From positions 496,001 to 560,000 of the forward strand of contig NZ_BLAJ01000001.1 in the NCBI RefSeq assembly GCF_009176305.1: a stretch of DNA of 64,000 nt, read 5' to 3'. Source of the DNA: Martinezella dioscoreae. Its GTDB lineage: Bacteria > Pseudomonadota > Alphaproteobacteria > Rhizobiales > Rhizobiaceae. Shown piece by piece: positions 25,674 to 32,227 of this stretch (within the stretch, counting starts at the first letter, position 1; each line of letters opens with the position of its first letter). The notes beneath the pieces were generated by a model. The model did not search any database, had not been told where the DNA came from, and saw only the letters and a program-made list of their open reading frames with translations. The position numbers and the translations under genes are program-made.

Positions 25674-26501
25674 ATGTCTACCGAGGAAAAAGTTGCCAGC
25701 CACTATACGCATGGATCGCTGGAAACGGCGATCCTGCAAACGCTTGCTGCGGGCGGCAAGGATATCGATAACTTGCGCATCCGCGACTTGGCTGACGTCG
25801 ATGAATTCCATTTGGGGCGACATGCCGCAACGGTGGATTTCGCGAGGGATCTCGATCTTTCTGCCGGCCTGCGTCTTGCCGATATCGGTTCCGGCCTCGG
25901 CGGGCCGGCCCGCCATTTTGCCGACTCCTACGGATGCATCGTATCGGGCATCGATCTCACCCAGGAATTCGTTCAGGTCGCCAACTCGCTGACGCTTCGC
26001 TGCGGCCTGGCGGAGCAGGTCTCCTTCCGGCAGGGAAGTGCTTTGGCATTGCCCTTCGAGAGCGGCAGCTTCGATCGCGTCACGCTCATTCACGTCGGCA
26101 TGAACATAGAGGACAAGGCGAGACTGTTTGCGGAGGTCCGGCGCATTCTCAAATCGGACGGCCGTTTCGGCCTCTATGAAATCATGCAGATGCGCGACGG
26201 CACGCTCCCTTTTCCCATGCCCTGGGCGATGGAGCTGGAAACCAGCTTCGTCCGTAGCCCGGATGTCTATCGTCAGCTGCTGGAGGAAGCCGGTTTCGCG
26301 GTGGAGCTGGAACAGGATCGCAGCGCTCTCGCGATCCGGCTCGCGCATGAGGCGCGCGCCAAGGCGGCCGCGGGCGAGCCGCGAGACCAGGGTTTCCGGA
26401 CGTTGATGGGGCCACGGGCTGGTGAGCGCATGAGCAACGTCAACGTGTCGGTCGAGGGCGGCCTGCTTGCACCGATCGAGATGATTGCCCGGGCGGTGTG
26501 A
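25674..26501 (+). CDS. SAM-dependent class I methyltransferase
   Basis: 275 aa. Motif I is LADIGSGLGGPARHFADSYG, the acidic residue binding the ribose is in SGIDLTQEF, and the post-I and motif IV region FDRVTLIHVGMNIEDK resembles the ubiE/sterol- or tocopherol-type small-molecule methyltransferases. It starts 41 bases after the ThuB-like gene and may be read from the same transcript. The substrate is unknown. Confidence 0.82.
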   Translation: MSTEEKVASHYTHGSLETAILQTLAAGGKDIDNLRIRDLADVDEFHLGRHAATVDFARDLDLSAGLRLADIGSGLGGPARHFADSYGCIVSGIDLTQEFVQVANSLTLRCGLAEQVSFRQGSALALPFESGSFDRVTLIHVGMNIEDKARLFAEVRRILKSDGRFGLYEIMQMRDGTLPFPMPWAMELETSFVRSPDVYRQLLEEAGFAVELEQDRSALAIRLAHEARAKAAAGEPRDQGFRTLMGPRAGERMSNVNVSVEGGLLAPIEMIARAV

Positions 26502-26549
26502 CGGCTGCTGCCCGTTGACAGCGATGGGCCTGTTTCTATATTGAAAATC

Positions 26550-26633
26550 CAACGGTAATGGATTTCTGCCGGGCCTTGGTGGCCGAACCGCTGCTCTGAT
26601 TTTCCCAGGGAAGCTGATGACTCCTACTCAACA
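26550..26633 (+). ncRNA. Fluoride riboswitch aptamer (crcB RNA motif)
   Basis: The conserved blocks occur in the right order: ATGG (26558-26561), AACCGC (26586-26591) and GCTGATGACTCCTAC (26613-26627), the last being the most diagnostic 3' block of the crcB motif. It precedes crcB, the expected fluoride exporter gene. The motif senses fluoride through bound Mg ions. A covariance search against the Rfam fluoride family would settle the exact boundaries. Confidence 0.88.
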
Positions 26634-26671
26634 CGCCCGAAAGGCGAAGGAGTAGAGTTATGTCTTTTTTC
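26624..26671 (+). terminator. Riboswitch-controlled terminator of crcB
   Basis: CTACTC (26624-26629) can pair with GAGTAG (26650-26655), stacked on an inner CGCC/GGCG hairpin, followed by TGTCTTTTTTC. The 5' arm overlaps the CTCCTAC end of the aptamer. Fluoride binding should hold that arm and prevent termination, giving a transcription-ON switch. Confidence 0.7.
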
Positions 26672-26827
26672 TTGCCGTTATTCCATTCAGCTTTCGTAGT
26701 CACCGTCTCGATTGGCCTATGGCCGTGTTGGCGGGCGGATCTTGGCGCCGGCATTTTCGATAGCCGATATCGCAATGCCGCTAATTTGGGTCCTTCGATC
26801 GGGAATGTTGCGGATGATGACCAATAA
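26660..26827 (+). CDS. Possible 55-aa leader reading frame between riboswitch and crcB
   Basis: An ATG at 26660 follows AAGGAG (26647-26652) at seven bases and opens 55 codons with a hydrophobic start (MSFFLPLFHSAFVV) that end 18 bases before the crcB start. The ribosome site lies within the 3' arm of the terminator stem. No family is recognised. It may be chance; the Shine-Dalgarno match and exact fit of the gap are the only support. Confidence 0.22.
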   Translation: MSFFLPLFHSAFVVTVSIGLWPCWRADLGAGIFDSRYRNAANLGPSIGNVADDDQ

Positions 26828-26845
26828 ACACAGCGGGAGATTGCC

Positions 26846-27235
26846 GTGATCTATCTTATTGTTTTTATGGGGGCCGGACTCGGCGGTGCATTCCGTCTTG
26901 GCGTGAATGAACTCGCCGCACGCGCGGTCGGTGTCGAGTTCCCGTTTGGTACCCTCATCATCAATATTCTCGGGGCCTTCATCATGGGGCTGCTGACGGA
27001 GTATTTCGCCTTTCGCGGCGGTATGTCGCAGGAGATGCGGTTGTTTCTGACAACAGGCCTTCTGGGTGGGTTTACGACGTTTTCGACCTTTGCGCTGGAA
27101 AGCGTCGTGCTCTGGGAGCGCGGCCAATGGATGCCGGCTATTGCCTATGTCGCCTTGTCCGTTTTTCTCTCGATTGCAGCCCTGATAGCAGGTCTTGCAA
27201 TTGTCCGGCTAATAATTCAGGCTCAAACGGTATAG
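26846..27235 (+). CDS. crcB: Fluoride ion channel/exporter CrcB (Fluc)
   Basis: 129 aa with four helices. The family motifs GGAFRLGVNEL (GxxRY-like N-terminal motif), GTLIINILGAFIMGLL (polar Asn track) and TTGLLGGFTTFSTFALE (the Phe-box and Thr/Ser) are all present. Dual-topology dimers release fluoride. The start codon is GTG with GGGAGA upstream. The fluoride riboswitch in its leader gives independent functional support. Confidence 0.95.
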   Translation: MIYLIVFMGAGLGGAFRLGVNELAARAVGVEFPFGTLIINILGAFIMGLLTEYFAFRGGMSQEMRLFLTTGLLGGFTTFSTFALESVVLWERGQWMPAIAYVALSVFLSIAALIAGLAIVRLIIQAQTV

Positions 27236-27535
27236 TGATGAAGGGTCGGCAAATTTCGCCGCATTTTTGCCGATTCTGAGGTGAATGCCTCTCGAGAATC
27301 GCTGGAGTTTCTGTCCACGACATCCACCGCTCGTTGCGAACGGACTCTCTTGCGAAATTCGACTAATCAACTCATATAATCGCCTATTACGATCACCGTA
27401 TAACAGAGGAGTCGGGCGTCAATCAGGAAGTGCCGGGCGAATATCCCAAGTTTTTAGCCCGTTGCCACTTCGGGAATTGCATGCAGCTTCCCCCCAGCAA
27501 AGACTTCCTCCCTGGACGGCCCTTAATAGATAGAC
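27236..27535 (+). other. Intergenic region after crcB
   Basis: About 300 bases without a supported gene. At 27246-27273 TCGGCAAA pairs with TTTGCCGA over a 12-base loop ending near a T-rich stretch, a weak candidate terminator for crcB. The rest is presumably the promoter region of the hydroxylase gene; no motif was recognised. Confidence 0.4.
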
Positions 27536-28381
27536 ATGACGGAGAGTCCCTTGAGCGCACCTGCTCCCACTTCCAACCAATCTCCTGCTCCGGAACAGAC
27601 TTTCGGCACGGCTGGCATCGCACCGATGGATCGCCCCAGCGCCATGACGCGCTTTTTCATGGGCATCGTCGCCTGGGCGGAAGGCCTCAATCTGAAATAC
27701 GCCAAGCTCGGCAATCCGCCGGTCTATGACACCAAGACTTTCCCCTGGGCCGCAGAGATAGAAAAGGATTTTCCGGCCATCCGAGCCGAGCTGGAAAAGG
27801 TGCTGCTGCGCCAGAGCGAGCTGCCGACCTTCCAGGACATCTCGACCGACGTGAAGACCATTTCGACCGATACGCGCTGGAAGACCTTCTTCCTCCTCGG
27901 TTTCGGTGTGAAGTCGGAGCAGAACATCAAGGCGTGCCCGAACACCTGGGCGGCCGTACAGAAGATCCCCGGCCTGACGACGGCCATGTTCTCGATCTTC
28001 GAACCGGGCAAGCATCTTCCGGCTCATCGCGGCCCCTATAACGGCGTGCTGCGCCTGCATCTCGGCCTTATTGTGCCGGAGCCGAACGAGAAGCTCGCCA
28101 TCCGCGTCGACAAGCAGGTTTGCCATTGGCAGGAAGGCAAGGCGCTGATCTTCGACGACGCCTATGAGCACGAAGCGTGGAACCATTCCGACAAGACGCG
28201 CGTCGTGCTCTTCGTCGACTTCGTCAAGCCGCTGAAATTCCCGGCTCGTTTCGTCAACTGGGCCTTGATGAACCTGGCGATCTTCACGCCCTTCATCAAG
28301 GAAGGTCTCGACAACCACAAGGAATGGGAAAAGAAGTTCTACGCCGAAGCCGAGGCGTTCAGAAATCGCCCGAAGCCCTGA
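27536..28381 (+). CDS. Aspartyl/asparaginyl beta-hydroxylase family (LpxO/OlsC-like lipid hydroxylase)
   Basis: 281 aa Fe(II)/2-oxoglutarate-dependent dioxygenase. Metal and cosubstrate residues are seen in FEPGKHLPAHRGPYNGVLRLH and in FDDAYEHEAWNHSDKTRVVLFVDF (distal His and Arg). This family includes LpxO (lipid A 2-hydroxylation) and OlsC of Rhizobium tropici (hydroxylation of the ornithine-lipid secondary acyl chain). Unlike LpxO there is no strong N-terminal membrane helix; residues 1-40 look disordered. A strong terminator follows. The exact lipid substrate is not decided by sequence alone. Confidence 0.8.
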   Translation: MTESPLSAPAPTSNQSPAPEQTFGTAGIAPMDRPSAMTRFFMGIVAWAEGLNLKYAKLGNPPVYDTKTFPWAAEIEKDFPAIRAELEKVLLRQSELPTFQDISTDVKTISTDTRWKTFFLLGFGVKSEQNIKACPNTWAAVQKIPGLTTAMFSIFEPGKHLPAHRGPYNGVLRLHLGLIVPEPNEKLAIRVDKQVCHWQEGKALIFDDAYEHEAWNHSDKTRVVLFVDFVKPLKFPARFVNWALMNLAIFTPFIKEGLDNHKEWEKKFYAEAEAFRNRPKP

Positions 28382-28406
28382 CCCAATCAGCCAGTAAATT
28401 CAACAA

Positions 28407-28440
28407 AACCCCGGAATCCTTGCAGATTCCGGGGTTATGT
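28407..28440. terminator. Bidirectional intrinsic terminator
   Basis: A perfect 12-bp stem AACCCCGGAATC / GATTCCGGGGTT with a 6-base loop is followed by ATGTTTT rightward and TTTG leftward. It separates the convergent hydroxylase and flotillin genes. Confidence 0.85.
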
Positions 28441-28461
28441 TTTGAACGATCAGCCTAACGC

Positions 28462-30180
28462 TCAGGCAGGCTTATCCGTCTCTTCCGTGTCATCATAGTA
28501 TTCCTCTTCCACAGGCTGCGTGGCATTGGTCTTGCCATCCAGATTGCCAAGCAGTGCCGAGATGGCATTGTCGCCGTCGAAGCCGGCTTCCTTCAGCAGG
28601 CGGTCGAGGATCGGCTTGTTGGCCTGGTAGGAGAGAAGCTGGCCGGCAAGCCCTTCGCCGAGGCCGACGCCGCTGCCGCTATTGGTCCCGTTGCCGTTGC
28701 GGCCGAGCATGCCGCCGGTGTCGAAGATACGGATATCCGAGATTTTCTCGATCGGCTTGACCGCTTCGGCAAGGGCGGCGGGCACGATGCGGATGCGCTC
28801 GCGGGTAATCTCGAATTCGATGATGGCGGGGCTGAGCTTGTTGCGCGCTTCGTTCAGCAGCGCTTCGCTTTCAGCCGTTGCTTTACCGGTTTCGAGAATA
28901 CCCTTGGCCTTGATGATCGCAGCGTCGGCTTCTGCCGTTGCCAGTGTCTTGATGGCTTCGGCCTGGTCGGTCGCGGCCTGCTTTTCGGCTTCTGCCGCAA
29001 TGGTGACCGCGGTTGCCTGGGTCTGTGCGCGCTTCTGTGCGTCGATCACGGCGATCTGCTTCTCACGTTCGGCGATCTCGACCGCCTTGGCGGTGCCGAC
29101 CTTTTCCTCGGCTGCTATGGCAAGTGCGCGAGCGGCTTCTGCCTTTGCCTTGGCCTCCGACTCCTCGCGGCTCTTGTTGGCGACCGCGATGGCGCTTTCC
29201 TGTGCGACGATCTGGATATCGCGGCGGGCTTCGGTATCGCGCTGCTGCACGGCACGGGTCGAGTCGATGTTGGCGGATTCGCGAGCCTGTTTCGCAGCTG
29301 CCTCGCGTTCGGCGATCGCCTGTTCGGCGGCGATGCGGGCTTCCTCTTCCGCACGCTTGGCCGCCTGTTCCTGCTGTGCGGTCTCGGCGCGGGTGGCGGC
29401 GGACTTGTTGGCGATGTCGCGCTGTTGGTTCAGTTCGGCCTCGCGCTTCGTCCGCTCAATGGCGAGCGACTGCTGGCGGGCTTCCAGGTCCTTCTGGGCG
29501 ATCGCGACTTCGGTATCGCGAACGACTTCGTTGCGCTCCTTCTTGCGCGCCTCGGTGACGCGGGTCAGAGCAGCCAGACCATGGGCGTCGAAGAAGTTGT
29601 TGGCGTTGAAGTGTTTGATATCGGTCTGGTCGAGGCGCGTCAGTGACACGGATTCCAGTTCGAGACCGTTCGACTGCAGGTCGGAACCGACTGCATCCTG
29701 CACCGCCTTGACGAAATCCATGCGTTGTTCCTGCAGGGCATCGAGGCTCATCGTGGCCGCCACTGAGCGCAGGCTGTCCACGAACTTAGCTTCGATCAGC
29801 TGACGCAACTGTTCGCTGTCGTTGGTGCGGTTGCCGAGCGTCTGGGCGGCGAGAGCGATCGAGGAGCTGTCCGGCTTGACGCGAACATAGAACTCGGCGC
29901 CGATATCGACGCGCATGCGGTCCTTGGTGATCAGCGCGTCGTTCTCGCCGCGCTGGACTTCCAGGCGCAGCGTCTTGAGGTTGACGCGGGCGATCGAGTG
30001 GAAAATCGGCAGCACGACGGAACCGCCGTCGAGCACGACTTTCTGGCCGCCGAGGCCGGTGCGAACGTAGGCCTCATCGCGGCTCGAGCGCACATAGAGC
30101 GAGGCAAGGACGAAGCCGATCCCGAGGATCAGGACGAGACCTATGCCTGCGGGAAGAATAAGGTCGTAAAGGCCGTTCAT
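28462..30180 (-). CDS. Flotillin family protein (YqiK-like)
   Basis: 572 aa membrane scaffold. One N-terminal helix (about 8-27), a PHB/SPFH domain (about 30-210, with RVDIGAEFYVRV and FVDSLRSVAATMSLDALQEQR) and a long Ala/Glu/Lys/Arg coiled coil (about 210-440) with repeated EA and KA steps. The Gly-rich C-terminal tail holds GRNGNGTNSGSGVGLGEG and an acidic end. Flotillins organise detergent-resistant membrane domains. Its four-base overlap with the YqiJ-like gene and the PspA gene upstream form a known flotillin/NfeD/PspA type association. Confidence 0.9.
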   Translation of the reverse strand: MNGLYDLILPAGIGLVLILGIGFVLASLYVRSSRDEAYVRTGLGGQKVVLDGGSVVLPIFHSIARVNLKTLRLEVQRGENDALITKDRMRVDIGAEFYVRVKPDSSSIALAAQTLGNRTNDSEQLRQLIEAKFVDSLRSVAATMSLDALQEQRMDFVKAVQDAVGSDLQSNGLELESVSLTRLDQTDIKHFNANNFFDAHGLAALTRVTEARKKERNEVVRDTEVAIAQKDLEARQQSLAIERTKREAELNQQRDIANKSAATRAETAQQEQAAKRAEEEARIAAEQAIAEREAAAKQARESANIDSTRAVQQRDTEARRDIQIVAQESAIAVANKSREESEAKAKAEAARALAIAAEEKVGTAKAVEIAEREKQIAVIDAQKRAQTQATAVTIAAEAEKQAATDQAEAIKTLATAEADAAIIKAKGILETGKATAESEALLNEARNKLSPAIIEFEITRERIRIVPAALAEAVKPIEKISDIRIFDTGGMLGRNGNGTNSGSGVGLGEGLAGQLLSYQANKPILDRLLKEAGFDGDNAISALLGNLDGKTNATQPVEEEYYDDTEETDKPA

Positions 30181-30830
30181 GAAGGTTGCTCCGTAGAGGA
30201 TTTGTCATCGGACCTCACAAGGTCCGAGGGGGCGGAAACTGCGATGAAGATGTCGGCCTTGCGGTCGACAAGCAGAACTTGGGCGCCGATCGGCAAGGGG
30301 CTTTCATCCTTGGCGGCGCTGGCGCGCAACTGATGCCAGTTGCCGTGCGCATCTTTGACGCTGACGCGGCCGGGCAGACCCTGATCCAGAGGACCGATGG
30401 AAACCGTGCCGGTACGGCCGACAAAGTCGTCGGCCTCGACGGCATAGGTCTCGTCGCGCGGCACGATCCTGGCGATCATTCGCGTCGAGCCGCGGACGAG
30501 AGGGATCGTGACGGCGAGGGCCGGCACGGCGGCAACGATCGCCGGCAGCGGCGCCCGGATCACGTCGGCCACGGTCTGGATGGCAAAGCCCGTCACGGCG
30601 AAGATGCCGAGGGCCAGCATGATGAGGATCAACAGCGGCACACCGCCGATATTGATCCAGGACAGCAGGCCGGCGAGCACTCCGTCATGACCTTCGAAAT
30701 GCGGCTTGCCGATGAGTTCGCTCAGAGAAAAGCCGAGCAGCATCGAAAGGATTTCGATTGCCGTCAGTCCGATCAGGATCATTGCCGCGATGGCAAAGGG
30801 CGCACATTCGGGTGCGAGAAACAGATGCAT
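30177..30830 (-). CDS. YqiJ-like membrane protein with OB-fold (NfeD-related)
   Basis: 217 aa. The N-terminal half has three or four hydrophobic segments (IAAMILIGLTAIEILSMLLG, INIGGVPLLILIMLALGIFA, LPAIVAAVPALAVTIPLV). The C-terminal part (about 125-205) is an OB-fold (FVGRTGTVSIGPLDQGLPGR, then GAQVLLVDRKADIFIAV). This is the partner of flotillin in yqiJ-yqiK operons. Its stop overlaps the flotillin start (ATGA) and it lies three bases after the PspA gene. Cell-envelope stress context. Confidence 0.85.
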   Translation of the reverse strand: MHLFLAPECAPFAIAAMILIGLTAIEILSMLLGFSLSELIGKPHFEGHDGVLAGLLSWINIGGVPLLILIMLALGIFAVTGFAIQTVADVIRAPLPAIVAAVPALAVTIPLVRGSTRMIARIVPRDETYAVEADDFVGRTGTVSIGPLDQGLPGRVSVKDAHGNWHQLRASAAKDESPLPIGAQVLLVDRKADIFIAVSAPSDLVRSDDKSSTEQPS

Positions 30831-30833
30831 CGG

Positions 30834-31979
30834 TTACTGGCCGTTGGCCTTGAAGCGGGCAAGGCGTGCTTCGATAGCCTGCTCCCGGTGCAGGCGATCG
30901 AGCTCATCGAGCTCGGCGCTGGTTGCGGGCTCACCCGAGGGTACGCCGGTCAAGCGGGAAACGGCGGCTGCCGCGCGCGCGGCACCGGCGGCCGGTGTCG
31001 GCCGTGGATTTCCGCCCGTTGCTTCTTCGGGAGCATGGCGGGCGATGCTACGCTTGAAATCGACAAGCCGCGCTTCCGCCTCGCGACGCGCGGCAAGAAC
31101 AGCCTGAAGCGCCTTCTGACCCTCGTCGATCCGTGCGTTCGCATCCGCAAGCGCCTTGTCGAGGGCCGCAGTCTGGGCTTCGAGGTCGATCTGGCGCGAG
31201 ACGCCGGCCTTGGCGAGATCTTCGCGGTCGGCAGAGATCGCAAGCCGGATCTTGGCGTCGAGCGCGTCGAGATCGGCGACGATCTCGCTGCGGCGGCTCT
31301 GGATGCGGTATTCCTCGGCGCGCGCCTTGCCGAGATCGGCACGTGCTTCATCGGCGGCGGCGTCGATCTCGCGCAGCGCCTGCTCGATGACGGCAACCTT
31401 GCTGGCGCCTTCTACGGCGTCGACTGCGGCATTGGCGAGGCCTGCAATCAGTCGCCCCATGCGGGAAAGAATGCCTTCATGCATCGTCATGTTATCCTCC
31501 GTTCGGGGAGAGTTTGGTGTTACCCCGATGTGAATCGCGTAGTGGCCGCCATCGGCGATCAGATAGGCGGGGATATTGCTCTCCCAGCCTTTGAAATAGC
31601 CGGCCACGTCGAAGGGCACGGCAACACGACCGCGCACCGTCGAGATTGTCAGGTCTGACGGACCCTTGATGGCAAAGAGCTTTTCGTCGAGCGGCAGCCG
31701 GTTCCAATCGGCAAGCCCGCCTCGATTGGCCGCAAAATCACGCAAGCCCAGCGTCACGAGGCGCGCGGGTAAAGCAGTGCGTTCGCGGATGGTCTCATAG
31801 GCAAGATCATGAAGCGTGACGAGATTTGCTCCGGCTCTGTCCGGAGCGATTTCGCCCAAGAGTTTCATCATCTGCCCGTATGCGGCAAAGGTCTCGTCCA
31901 GAGCCTGCCGCGCTTCGTCATCGGGAGCGAGATCATATCGCAGACGAGAGCGGTGCGTTGGTACATGTATCTTTGCCAT
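30834..31979 (-). CDS. PspA/IM30 family protein fused to a TnpB-like N-terminal domain
   Basis: 381 aa from the ATG at 31979. Residues about 1-160 resemble the N-terminal (WED/REC-type) part of IS605 OrfB/TnpB: a helical segment QALDETFAAYGQMMKLLGEI, then LPARLVTLGLRDFAANRG and the strand-rich DLTISTVRGRVAVPFDVAGY. No RuvC DED nuclease domain or zinc ribbon follows. From about 164 (MTMHEGILSRMGRLIAGLAN) it is a coiled-coil PspA domain of normal PspA length. A GGAGG stands five bases before this internal ATG at 31490, so free PspA (about 218 aa) could also be made. First gene of the pspA-yqiJ-yqiK operon. The TnpB resemblance is by eye and needs a profile search. Confidence 0.75.
   Translation of the reverse strand: MAKIHVPTHRSRLRYDLAPDDEARQALDETFAAYGQMMKLLGEIAPDRAGANLVTLHDLAYETIRERTALPARLVTLGLRDFAANRGGLADWNRLPLDEKLFAIKGPSDLTISTVRGRVAVPFDVAGYFKGWESNIPAYLIADGGHYAIHIGVTPNSPRTEDNMTMHEGILSRMGRLIAGLANAAVDAVEGASKVAVIEQALREIDAAADEARADLGKARAEEYRIQSRRSEIVADLDALDAKIRLAISADREDLAKAGVSRQIDLEAQTAALDKALADANARIDEGQKALQAVLAARREAEARLVDFKRSIARHAPEEATGGNPRPTPAAGAARAAAAVSRLTGVPSGEPATSAELDELDRLHREQAIEARLARFKANGQ
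31488..31500 (-). promoter_or_regulatory. Strong internal ribosome binding site inside the PspA fusion gene
   Basis: On the minus strand GGAGGATAACATG (31500-31488) places a full Shine-Dalgarno five bases before an in-frame ATG exactly at the start of the PspA domain. This makes a second, shorter product likely or means the TnpB-like part is not translated with PspA in every context. Confidence 0.6.
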
Positions 31980-31990
31980 GGCCTTCAAGT

Positions 31991-32011
31991 AAAGCACCGC
32001 TACGGTGCTTT
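31991..32011. repeat. Perfect hairpin upstream of the TnpB-like/PspA gene
   Basis: AAAGCACCG (31991-31999), loop CTA, CGGTGCTTT (32003-32011): nine perfect pairs with a 3-base loop, 12 bases upstream of the ATG at 31979. It could be an mRNA leader structure, an attenuator or operator, or a relic of the subterminal hairpins found at IS200/IS605 ends. Confidence 0.45.
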
Positions 32012-32166
32012 TCAAGGGAGCATGACGTCAAACATGAATGAATTGTAATGAATAATGGGTCGCATAGGTTGCAAAAATTTGATGCTTCTCTCCGCCTATG
32101 GGCGATCGCATACCCTGCAAGCTCGCGTATATGTAGTGATTGGATGTAAAAAAACCATATGCAAAG

Positions 32167-32184
32167 CGCGGCCAATCGGCCGCG
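32167..32184 (-). terminator. Possible terminator of the E1-KASIII gene
   Basis: CGCGGCC / GGCCGCG with a 4-base loop lies about 45 bases after the leftward stop codon. On the minus strand it is followed by CTTTGC, and a T-run comes only about 12 bases further. Moderate to weak. Confidence 0.35.
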
Positions 32185-32227
32185 ATGCATTGGAATTATC
32201 AGTGGAACGTTGGGGGCGGAACCGTGA

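Larger units (their letters stand above)
26502..26845 (+). other. crcB leader region
   Basis: The 344 bases between the methyltransferase and crcB hold the fluoride riboswitch (26550-26633), its terminator (26624-26671) and one possible small reading frame (26660-26827), annotated separately. Nothing else is seen. Confidence 0.6.

Noticed and set aside
30834..31490. Treating PspA as a separate gene only, ignoring the upstream in-frame part
   Set aside because: The upstream frame has conserved-looking domain content and no stop, so it is annotated as a fusion with an internal start instead.
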